A DNA stretch of 64,000 nucleotides, taken from positions 40,410 to 104,409 of the forward strand of contig NZ_JAUNUG010000002.1 in NCBI RefSeq assembly GCF_030538285.1, in the 5' to 3' direction. Position 1 is the stretch's first letter. The number at the start of each line of letters is the position of its first letter. The translations under genes and the position numbers were made by a program. The notes under the pieces were generated by a model that saw nothing but the letters and a program-made list of their open reading frames with translations, was not told the origin of the DNA and did not search any database. This document shows, one piece after another, positions 42,718 to 50,364 of the stretch. The DNA is from Corynebacterium sp. (GTDB taxonomy: Bacteria > Actinomycetota > Actinomycetes > Mycobacteriales > Mycobacteriaceae).

Positions 42718-43896
42718 TCAGCGATTGTCAATCGGCACCAGCCTCTGGGAGGTGCGGTCGTAGACGACCTCGACGATATCGCCCGTCATGATCATGTCGA
42801 CGGCCTGGTTGATCACCCGCAGCGGGGCGATGAACCACTCAGAGGGGTTGTAGGTGCGCCCCCCGGGTCCGACCTGGGAGACCTGCAGTCGGGAGGCGGC
42901 GAACACACGGTGCAGCAGATGTTCCAGCGCGGAGGGTCGGAGATTGTAGGCCCGGTAGTCGGCGATGACCTCGACCGGGGCCATGAGATATGTCGGTTCC
43001 TTAGCGGCGTCGGCCACCCGCTGGTCCACGGAGGTGGTGGAGAAACCGATCTTGTACAGGTCGTCCAGTGCCGCGATCTGCGGGTCCTCGCTGAGGGAGC
43101 GCAGCACGTAGATGTGGCCGGTCTCCTGGTCGGCGTCACCGATCTCGGAGGCGTCGAATCCGGTGCGTACCACCGCGCGGCCGTTCTGCTCGTAGAGCCG
43201 GATGGAGAAGGACTGCCGGTACATGGAGGACTCGGTGCCGTTTTCGAACACGACACGCAGCCGTTCCTTCGGGCGCTCGCGGTCACCGTTGGGCTTGAAC
43301 TCGGTTTCCCCGACTTCAGCGACAAACGCCATGACACCACCGAGCACGAAGAAGGTGCCCACTTTGATGGTGGAGAGGCCACGGAAAGGAATGAGCTGCC
43401 AGGTTCCCTCCTGCAGTTCGGCGTGCTTGGCGGCGAAGAGAGGTCTAAAGACCTCGAAGTCCTCGGCCTTCGTCCGTTTGGCCACCTCGTCGGCGGAGCG
43501 CGGCTGCGCCGGTTGCTCGGGTAGCCCGGACAGGTCGAAGATGTCCGCGTCGCTGTCGAGCAGATCCAGGTCATCCTCGGCCAGAAGATCATCCAGGGAG
43601 TCGATCTCGGGGGCATCCAGCAGGCCAAACTCATCGAATGCGCGCACCTGCTGGGCCCGTTCCGGAGTGGCCCGGAAGCCGTCGAGCCGGGCGCCGAGTT
43701 TCCGTTCGGCGATGTCGCGGGTCGACGACGAGGGTTCGCGCCCGTGCGCGCGATAAAACTCCACGATCTCCAGGAAGCCCTTCTCCAGGCGGCTGTCCGC
43801 CGTCACCGGCGGGGGCTTGATGGGGGTGTCCAGCAGGCCGTCGGTGTCCGCGGCAAAGAGGTCCGCCAACACCTGCGGGTCGATCTCCTTATTCAT
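42718..43896 (-). CDS. GIY-YIG (T5orf172/Mug113-like) nuclease of a putative defence operon
   Basis: A 392-residue protein. The N-terminal half is acidic with a low-complexity Asp/Leu-rich segment (about 95-130). The C-terminal half carries a GIY-YIG domain: GHIYVLRS at residue 260 onward, DLYKIGFST, an Arg in DQRVADAA, and ALEHLLHRVF with the catalytic Glu/His. Its ATG overlaps the helicase stop by eight bases, so the two are translated together. It is probably the cutting subunit of the system with the helicase and methyltransferase upstream. Confidence 0.75.
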   Translation of the reverse strand: MNKEIDPQVLADLFAADTDGLLDTPIKPPPVTADSRLEKGFLEIVEFYRAHGREPSSSTRDIAERKLGARLDGFRATPERAQQVRAFDEFGLLDAPEIDSLDDLLAEDDLDLLDSDADIFDLSGLPEQPAQPRSADEVAKRTKAEDFEVFRPLFAAKHAELQEGTWQLIPFRGLSTIKVGTFFVLGGVMAFVAEVGETEFKPNGDRERPKERLRVVFENGTESSMYRQSFSIRLYEQNGRAVVRTGFDASEIGDADQETGHIYVLRSLSEDPQIAALDDLYKIGFSTTSVDQRVADAAKEPTYLMAPVEVIADYRAYNLRPSALEHLLHRVFAASRLQVSQVGPGGRTYNPSEWFIAPLRVINQAVDMIMTGDIVEVVYDRTSQRLVPIDNR

Positions 43897-45865
43897 CGGT
43901 GTTCTTCTCCTGTGACTGTGCGTGTTCGCGCTTGAGTCGTTGCAGCACGAGCACCGCTTCCGCGTACAGCCGCTCCGTGGGGTCCTCACTCCTGCGGTCG
44001 GGGCGCTTCCCGTTCACCTTCACCCAGTTCTGAACGGTGGGGAAAAGCTCCATCGCCTCCTGAGGGCTCATGTCGATGCGGCTGGCGGCGATCGAGTCGG
44101 AGATCAACCGCAGCACCGACGGGGTCACGGACTTGGACATGACCTCGAAGGCGCGTTGGAAGGGGTTGACTGCATCGATGAGATTGATGTGCAGCTTCTC
44201 GATGTCCACGAAGGAATTGGCGAGTTTGATGAAGCGCTTGTCTCCGACCTCCCGTACCTCGCCGGTCTTGATCACGGAGTCGACGACCACGCGCTGGCGT
44301 ACCTCCTCCAGCTCTGCATCGGTCAGATCGGGATAGCGCTCCCGGATGATCTTCGGGATGAGGATCTTGTTGGTGGTCTCCGGGTCGACACCGCCGGCGG
44401 CGGCACGTGCGAAGGTGTCATCCTGGAGGATGGTCGCCTTGAGGTCATTGAGATCGGAATCGACGATCTGCCTCACCCGGTCGGTGGACGGCTCCCGGAA
44501 CCCGTCGACCTTGATTTGACCGGGTTTGGCGTGGTCATCATTGCCGTGCTTCGTCTTGAAGTCGAAGTTCTGCGCCAGCACCTGCTCCATCAGCAAGGAG
44601 GCGGTGATGGCCTTGAGCATGTTGTTGACGGACACGGTCACCTCGTCCTGCGTGGCGTCCGGCTCAGCGATGAGGTTGGTGAACTGGGCGTGTTCCTTGC
44701 CTTCGACGTCACGGGTGACACGTCCGATGATCTGGATGATCTCCGTGAGCGAGGCGCGGTAGCCGACGGTCAGGGCGTGCTCGGCATACGGCCAGTCGAA
44801 GCCCTCCTTGGCCATGCCGAGGGCGATGATGATGTCGATGCCGTCGCGGTCCTTCGCCGCCACCTCGGTGAGGTAGATCAGGGTGGCTGCGCGCGCCTTC
44901 TGATCGGTGTCGTCGACGAGGTCGGCGACCTGGAGGATCTCTCCGGTGTCGCGTCGGCGCACGCTGATGATCCCGGTGTCTTCGTCAACGCCGTCGACCT
45001 CGCCGATGACGTCGAGGATGTATCCGACCTCCTCCAGTTTGTCCTTGGTGGATTCGCCGGAGTTCACGCTCGGGATGTGGAGGATGGTCTTTTTATCCAG
45101 GTCCAGCACCTCATCGATCGCGTCGGTGTAGCGCCCCTGGTAGAAGTGGTGGCCGATGCCGAGCGACTGCAGGTGGCGGTAGCCGTTGAGCTGGTCGTAA
45201 TAGTTGAAGGTGACGGGGGTGAACTTCGCCTCGTCCTCGGGGGAGAGCACCGGCACGGTGTCGCCGCGGAAATAGGAGCCCGTCATAGCGACAACGTGGG
45301 CGTCGGAGCCCGCCATGACGCTGCGCAGCAGAGAGCCGAGGCGGCTGGAGTCGAGGTCGGCGGAGACGTGGTGGAACTCGTCGATGGCCAACACCGTGCC
45401 ATCGAAATCCTCCGGGGCGAGCTTCTCGAAAGCAAAGCGCAGGGTGGCGTGGGTGCACACGAGGATCGGATCACTGCCCTGCAGGAAGCGCACGAAGGAA
45501 TCGACCTTGCTTTCCGACGACCCCGGGATACACAGGTTGTTGCGCTCCTCCACCGCCCAGTTGGCGAAGAAACCGTGGGTGACCAGGTCGGTGTCGCCGA
45601 AGGAGGCGCCGATCGAGCGTTCCGGTACCGCGACGATGACCTTTGTGCGCCCCTGGTTGTAGAGCTTGTCCAGACCGACGAACATCAGCGCGCGGGACTT
45701 GCCCGAGGCCGGCGGTGCCTTGATCAGCAGGTAGGGGGAATCACGATGCTCAAAGACGCGGCGCTGCATCTCCCGCATGCCCATGGCGTCGGTGTTGACC
45801 GAGGTGCCCGCCTGGGCGTAGGTCACGTTGACGATATTACTGACGGGTTTGCTGTGTTTGCCCAT
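43889..45865 (-). CDS. SF2 DEAD/DEAH-type helicase of a putative defence operon
   Basis: A 658-residue superfamily 2 helicase/translocase. Motif I is APPASGKSRALMFVG (near residue 50), motif II VLAIDEFHH, motif III AMTGSYF, motif V/VI EGFDWPYAEHALTVGY and QIIGRVTRD. It has no visible nuclease domain. It sits between the methyltransferase (eight-base gap) and the GIY-YIG nuclease (overlap), the order expected for a three-subunit restriction-like machine in which the motor moves on DNA. Confidence 0.8.
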   Translation of the reverse strand: MGKHSKPVSNIVNVTYAQAGTSVNTDAMGMREMQRRVFEHRDSPYLLIKAPPASGKSRALMFVGLDKLYNQGRTKVIVAVPERSIGASFGDTDLVTHGFFANWAVEERNNLCIPGSSESKVDSFVRFLQGSDPILVCTHATLRFAFEKLAPEDFDGTVLAIDEFHHVSADLDSSRLGSLLRSVMAGSDAHVVAMTGSYFRGDTVPVLSPEDEAKFTPVTFNYYDQLNGYRHLQSLGIGHHFYQGRYTDAIDEVLDLDKKTILHIPSVNSGESTKDKLEEVGYILDVIGEVDGVDEDTGIISVRRRDTGEILQVADLVDDTDQKARAATLIYLTEVAAKDRDGIDIIIALGMAKEGFDWPYAEHALTVGYRASLTEIIQIIGRVTRDVEGKEHAQFTNLIAEPDATQDEVTVSVNNMLKAITASLLMEQVLAQNFDFKTKHGNDDHAKPGQIKVDGFREPSTDRVRQIVDSDLNDLKATILQDDTFARAAAGGVDPETTNKILIPKIIRERYPDLTDAELEEVRQRVVVDSVIKTGEVREVGDKRFIKLANSFVDIEKLHINLIDAVNPFQRAFEVMSKSVTPSVLRLISDSIAASRIDMSPQEAMELFPTVQNWVKVNGKRPDRRSEDPTERLYAEAVLVLQRLKREHAQSQEKNTDE

Positions 45866-45873
45866 GATTCCTC

Positions 45874-48561
45874 TTACTTCTTCTCCGCGGCGATGGCGTC
45901 TTCATACATAGCAAACAGGGTGGACAGACGGGCTTCATCAGTCTCGAACGCTCGTGTGGAATACAGCTTGTCGACGGCCGCATCCACCTCCGCATGCGCC
46001 TGCCGGAGATTCGCGGGCATCTTATCCGGGTCGTACAGCTGCGCCAGCGTGAACTCGCAGTGATACTCCCGCACATCGAGAACCCGCAGGGCCAGCTCCG
46101 TGAGTTCCTCCTTGGAATGTGTGCTCAAGGGCGGAACCGGGAAGTTGTTGTAGACAATGGTGTTGGAGTAGCGGAAATCCGTCTTCATCTTCCCGCCGAC
46201 GGCTCTCACCCACACCATGTGCATGCGTGAGGTGAGCAGTGCGAAAAGCCAGGGTTCGGCGTCATAGACGGCGAAGGCGAGGTTCGAGATGACCGTATCG
46301 GGTCCGAGATAGCCGATCGGGATGTAGTCCCGGCGCTCGGAGGACACGCTCGGCACGATGATGGAGTTCGTGGGTTTGTAGGCAATGTGCCCAAAAGAAT
46401 ATGGGATGGCAGCCAGCTTTTGTGTAGCGGGTCGCTTACTGGAGATCCTGTGTTCCCGTACCTTTTCTATCCGTTCGAGAATCGGCGGTATAGAGGATAG
46501 CTTCAAAAAGCTCTTTGCGTCTAACCATAGGGCCCAGCGCTCCCTGCCGCTAATCAGCTCACTGGCTCCAATGAAGCGCTTTAGGAATTCTGGGCACTGA
46601 GGATATTGCTTAATGAGGTCATTCGATTCCTCGGTAGTAAGTAGAAGATTTCCTCCGTCGTTCGGCATGCTGCCGAACACCATTGAGGGAAGCACGTTAC
46701 TTGTCGGCTTAGTTCTTCTTGCTACTGTCACAAATGGGCCGTCCGCCAGATACCCGTTGATATTCGATGCTCGGATCCGCAGGTCATCGGTGAAGATGTA
46801 CTTCGGTTTGTCGCTCGACATGCGAAGTGAGACCACCACGACGGTGACGCCCGCGTTGTACTTGGCGTTGTTCTCCCATTTGAATGACGTGTAGGCGTAA
46901 CCGATCTCGATGCCCATGTCGAAGATCATGGGGAACATCAATGCGACGTGTTCGCCCTGAACCACCGAATTCGTCGACACCAACGACAACTCGGCACGCG
47001 TATCCCTTATGTAGTCCGCGCCCTTTATGAACCACAGAGCGATGTAATCCAGGTTCTTCGAGAAGGGCCGTGCCCCGAAAACGAACTCGTAATCCTCCTT
47101 CTGTTCCTTAGTCTGCTTCTTAGATCCGCCGTACGGCGGGTTGCTGATCAGGTAGATCTCATCCGTGCCGTTGTTTGGGCACACCTGGTTCCAGTCCAGG
47201 CGGGCGGCGTTGCCGGCGACGATGTTGCCGGTCTCCTTCAGCGGGATGAGCGGGATGCTGATGCCGAACTTCTCGGCGAACTCCGCGTTCATCTGGTGCT
47301 TGGCGATCCACATCGACAGGATCGCCACTTCCACAGCAAAGTCATCGATCTCGATGCCGAAGAAGTTCTCGATGTTGATGCGCGAATCGGTGAACAGGGC
47401 GTCTTGGGTCTTGTTCAGGCTGGCCAACCGGTCGAGGATCGCGTGCTCCAGGCGGCGTAGTTCCTTGTAGGCGATGACTAGGAAGTTTCCCGAACCACAC
47501 GCCGGATCGAAGATCGTGATCCCGGCGATACGGTCGTAGAGGCGGTTGAGTTGGGGGATGCTGTCGTAGGCGGCGTCGAAACGCTCCTTCAACTCGTCGA
47601 GGAACAGCGGCTCGATCGTCTTTAAGATGTTCGGCACCGAGGTGTAGTGCTGCCCCAGGTCCGAGCGCGTGCCCGGGGAAACGATCGCCTGGAACATGGA
47701 ACCGAAGATGTCCGGGTTGATCTCCTGCCACATCAGGGTGCCCAGGTCGATGAGCAGCGTGCGCGCCTTCGCCGTGAAGTCGGGCACCACCATGGCGGCG
47801 TCCGCGCTGAACAACCGACCGTTGACGTACGGGAAGTCCCGCAGGTGTGTGGGCTTGTCCTGGGGAACAGGGGTGTCCAGCGCGGAGAAGAGGTCGGTGA
47901 GGAAATCCCGGGTGTCCGAACCATCGGGCAGGGTGTGGGAACCGACGGCGTTGGTGAACTGGTTCTCGGTGAACACGCCGGTGTCCTCGGCGAAGAAGCA
48001 GAACAGCAGGCGGGTGAAGAACACGTTGAGGCTGTGGCGGCCAGCCGGGGAGGTGATGAGGTCGGTGTTGGCGGTGAGCAGCTCGTCGAAAAGCTTGCCC
48101 ATGCGCTCGGCGGCGCGCACATCCGCGTGAGCCTCGGCGACATACTGGGCCTTTTCCATACCCGCCCACGGCAGGAAGAACGTGAAGTGCGCGGCGATGT
48201 CCCGGATCGGGATGACCAGGTTCTCGCGTGTCTTCATGTCCAACGCCACCAGCTCCTCGAAGTCGGTGGCGATGACGAAGCGCGGGGTGTAGCGCACCAC
48301 ATGTGCGGCGGCGCGCAGCTCCTCGACGGCCTCCAGGGCCTGCCCCTGGGGCACCTCCCGGAAGTACACGACGTTCTTCTGGGCGACCTCCACGTCCGGC
48401 TCGGCAGCCACATTAAGGGAACCCGTGCGCAGGCGGGTGAGGGAGGACTTCGGCTTGCCGTAGGCGTCCAGGAGCTCGAAAATGAACTCCCGATCATAGG
48501 ACTCGCGGTAGCCCAGGGGCTCGATTCGAGCCTCGACGGCCTTGAGACTCAGCTTCGCCAT
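45874..48561 (-). CDS. MmeI-like DNA methyltransferase, nuclease motif not seen
   Basis: An 895-residue protein resembling MmeI/type IIG enzymes in layout: N-terminal domain, helical spacer (about 160-330), SAM motif FDPACGSGNFLVIAYKELRR (about 365), catalytic LISNPPYGGSKKQ (about 470), then a target-recognition region and C-terminal helices. In active MmeI-type enzymes the N-terminal domain has a D...ExK nuclease motif; here the equivalent stretch reads QKNVVYFREVPQGQ, without ExK. It is therefore probably a methyltransferase/specificity subunit. The target-recognition region (about 46380-46760) has visibly lower G+C. Confidence 0.8.
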   Translation of the reverse strand: MAKLSLKAVEARIEPLGYRESYDREFIFELLDAYGKPKSSLTRLRTGSLNVAAEPDVEVAQKNVVYFREVPQGQALEAVEELRAAAHVVRYTPRFVIATDFEELVALDMKTRENLVIPIRDIAAHFTFFLPWAGMEKAQYVAEAHADVRAAERMGKLFDELLTANTDLITSPAGRHSLNVFFTRLLFCFFAEDTGVFTENQFTNAVGSHTLPDGSDTRDFLTDLFSALDTPVPQDKPTHLRDFPYVNGRLFSADAAMVVPDFTAKARTLLIDLGTLMWQEINPDIFGSMFQAIVSPGTRSDLGQHYTSVPNILKTIEPLFLDELKERFDAAYDSIPQLNRLYDRIAGITIFDPACGSGNFLVIAYKELRRLEHAILDRLASLNKTQDALFTDSRINIENFFGIEIDDFAVEVAILSMWIAKHQMNAEFAEKFGISIPLIPLKETGNIVAGNAARLDWNQVCPNNGTDEIYLISNPPYGGSKKQTKEQKEDYEFVFGARPFSKNLDYIALWFIKGADYIRDTRAELSLVSTNSVVQGEHVALMFPMIFDMGIEIGYAYTSFKWENNAKYNAGVTVVVVSLRMSSDKPKYIFTDDLRIRASNINGYLADGPFVTVARRTKPTSNVLPSMVFGSMPNDGGNLLLTTEESNDLIKQYPQCPEFLKRFIGASELISGRERWALWLDAKSFLKLSSIPPILERIEKVREHRISSKRPATQKLAAIPYSFGHIAYKPTNSIIVPSVSSERRDYIPIGYLGPDTVISNLAFAVYDAEPWLFALLTSRMHMVWVRAVGGKMKTDFRYSNTIVYNNFPVPPLSTHSKEELTELALRVLDVREYHCEFTLAQLYDPDKMPANLRQAHAEVDAAVDKLYSTRAFETDEARLSTLFAMYEDAIAAEKK

Positions 48562-48708
48562 GGGCTTCCTCCACCTGATTGAACATCGCTACTGGCAATG
48601 AGTGTATCGGCGGTGGGGGACTTTCCGAGCTGCCGGGTCGAGGTGTGCCGCCTGTATCTTTCGTGGCGGGTCCACCACGTGTGGCCGCGCCCGCCGGCGT
48701 CGTACAGT

Positions 48709-49329
48709 CTAGGAACTGACCCCGTAGGCTTTCCGGATCGTCGATTCATCGTCCACGACGTCGAGGATGAAGCGGGCGAGATCGATGCGCGGGATCGACC
48801 CACCGAGGGTGCCGTGGTCGGTCACCTCGAGGGCCCGGACGTGACCGGTCGGCGGAGCCGTCCGCAGACCGGTGGGGCGCACGATGGTCCAGTCCAGGCC
48901 CGATTCCCGCACCGCTTCTTCCTGCTCGTTATGGTCCGCCAGCGGCTTCGCCAGCAACACCGTCATCAACTGCCGCAGGGGAACCGGCAGCTGGGAGGCG
49001 GAATCCCCGGCGCCGAGCGAGGACTGCACGATCAGCCGACGCACCCCTGCCTCCTTCATCGCATCAATGACCGCGCGGGTGATCTGCGTGCGGGGGCGCG
49101 ATGAGCCGCGGGAGGCGCCTACGGTGACCACGACGGCGTCGGCACCCGCGAAAGCCTCGCGGAGTACCTCCGGGTCGGTCGCGGAACCGGTGATCGCGCG
49201 GGTGCCCACGGGGGCGTTGCCGCTGCGCGAGACGACGTTGACCTGGTGTCCAGCTTGCCGGGCGGCGATGGCGACCTGCGCCCCGGTGCCCCGGGATCCT
49301 CCGATGACGGTGATGTTCATGCCCCTCAC
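48709..49329 (-). CDS. NAD(P)-binding (NmrA/SDR-like) protein
   Basis: A 206-residue Rossmann-fold protein. The nucleotide-binding loop is ITVIGGSRGTGAQVAIAARQ at the start; LIVQSSLGAGDSASQLPVPL and LDWTIVRPTGLRTAPPTG follow. These fit the atypical SDR group that includes NmrA-like and flavin reductase-like proteins. The substrate is unknown. It follows pcm on the same strand with one base between them. Confidence 0.75.
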   Translation of the reverse strand: MRGMNITVIGGSRGTGAQVAIAARQAGHQVNVVSRSGNAPVGTRAITGSATDPEVLREAFAGADAVVVTVGASRGSSRPRTQITRAVIDAMKEAGVRRLIVQSSLGAGDSASQLPVPLRQLMTVLLAKPLADHNEQEEAVRESGLDWTIVRPTGLRTAPPTGHVRALEVTDHGTLGGSIPRIDLARFILDVVDDESTIRKAYGVSS

Positions 49330-49330
49330 C

Positions 49331-49897
49331 CTAGCGACGGCGTAGGAGAGGTACGAAACGGAACCCGCCGTGCGAGGTCACCTGCACCTCACCGTCTGGG
49401 AGCTTCTCGACGCGCGACATCGCCCCCTTGACCGGAATGACCATGATCCCGCCGGGCGCCAGCTGCTCGACGAGGTCAGCGGGCAATTCGGTGGCCTCCG
49501 CGGACACCAGGATGCGGTCGAAGGGGGCAATATCCGGCAGCCCGAACACCCCGTCGGTGGCCTGTACGATCCGCACGTCCACTCCGGCAGCGTCGAGGTT
49601 GGCCTGTCCGAAGGCCACGAGTTCGGGGACGAGTTCGACGGCGGAGAGGCGGCCGCGGCCGTCGAGAAGCGCATGGAGCAGCGCCGTCGACCACCCTGAG
49701 CCGGCACCGACATCGAGGACGCGGTGACCGGGTCGGACGTCGAGAAGCTCAAGCATGAACGCCACCGTCCACGGCTGCGAGTTCGTCTGCCCGTGCCCGA
49801 TGGCGATGGGGGCGTCAAACCCCGCCTGCCCGCGGGCGCGCTCAGGGAGAAAACCTGCCCGGTCCACACGCGCCATGACATGCCGAATTCTCTCCAT
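49331..49897 (-). CDS. pcm: Protein-L-isoaspartate O-methyltransferase
   Basis: A 188-residue methyltransferase. GFDAPIAIGHGQTNSQPWTV is the Pcm signature that recognises isoaspartyl residues; HRVLDVGAGSGWSTALLHAL is the SAM-binding loop. It repairs damaged Asp/Asn in aged proteins. It is divergent from the small HMA protein gene, whose promoter region (49898-49994) has an FNR-like box. Confidence 0.85.
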   Translation of the reverse strand: MERIRHVMARVDRAGFLPERARGQAGFDAPIAIGHGQTNSQPWTVAFMLELLDVRPGHRVLDVGAGSGWSTALLHALLDGRGRLSAVELVPELVAFGQANLDAAGVDVRIVQATDGVFGLPDIAPFDRILVSAEATELPADLVEQLAPGGIMVIPVKGAMSRVEKLPDGEVQVTSHGGFRFVPLLRRR

Positions 49898-49915
49898 ACC
49901 CCGACCTTAGCGATC

Positions 49916-49958
49916 TTTGATCTACGTCAAGGAACTCCCCGCGCGGCGGCCCTAACGT
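49916..49958 (+). promoter_or_regulatory. FNR-like class II promoter of the HMA gene
   Basis: The box TTGATCTACGTCAA (49917-49930) matches FNR-type sites (TTGAT-N4-ATCAA) with one change. The hexamer TAACGT (49953-49958) lies at the same spacing as in the other two promoters. If +1 is about seven bases after that hexamer, the box is centred near -41.5, the class II activator position. Confidence 0.6.
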
Positions 49959-49994
49959 CAAGGGTGTCAGAAAGTAAAGAGAGAGGACACCATC

Positions 49995-50213
49995 ATGAAG
50001 AAGACCACGCTGCGCTCCGACGAGTTCTCCTGCCCGTCGTGCGTGACCAAGATCGAGACGAAGCTCAACGGCCTGGACGGGGTGGATACGGCCGAGGTGA
50101 AGTTCTCCTCGGGCCGCATCCTCGTCGACCATGACCCGGAGAAGGTCACCGTTCGCGAGCTGGTCGACGCCGTCGCCGCCGTCGGCTACACCGCCAAGCC
50201 CTCGGCCGTGTAA
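49995..50213 (+). CDS. Small HMA-domain metallochaperone-like protein
   Basis: A 72-residue protein consisting of one heavy-metal-associated domain with the metal motif FSCPSC (Cys13 and Cys16). It resembles copper chaperones but with CPSC rather than the more usual CxxC surroundings. A P1B ATPase lacking its own N-terminal HMA domain follows, so this protein may deliver metal to it. Each of the two genes has its own FNR-like promoter, and a strong hairpin separates them. Confidence 0.8.
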   Translation: MKKTTLRSDEFSCPSCVTKIETKLNGLDGVDTAEVKFSSGRILVDHDPEKVTVRELVDAVAAVGYTAKPSAV

Positions 50214-50227
50214 GTGCTGGCGGGTAC

Positions 50228-50262
50228 AACCCCTCGTTTCCGGTGCCGGAAACGGGGGTTTT
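50228..50262 (+). terminator. Strong hairpin terminator after the HMA gene
   Basis: AACCCC-T-CGTTTCCGG and CCGGAAACG-GGGGTT form a stem of about 15 pairs, with a two-base loop and a following T-run (TTTT). It separates the HMA gene from the P1B ATPase, which has its own promoter. Confidence 0.85.
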
Positions 50263-50289
50263 CCCATGCCGGCAACCACTTCCGCGTTC

Positions 50290-50332
50290 TTTGATCCGCG
50301 TCAAGGACTTCCCCCGCGGGCCTCCATAACGT
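50290..50332 (+). promoter_or_regulatory. FNR-like class II promoter of the P1B ATPase gene
   Basis: TTGATCCGCGTCAA at 50291-50304, with GGACTTCCCC after it and TAACGT at 50327-50332. The spacing from the box to the hexamer is identical to that upstream of the HMA gene. Confidence 0.6.
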
Positions 50333-50364
50333 CACAGGTGACAACACAAGAAAGGACAGGAACC

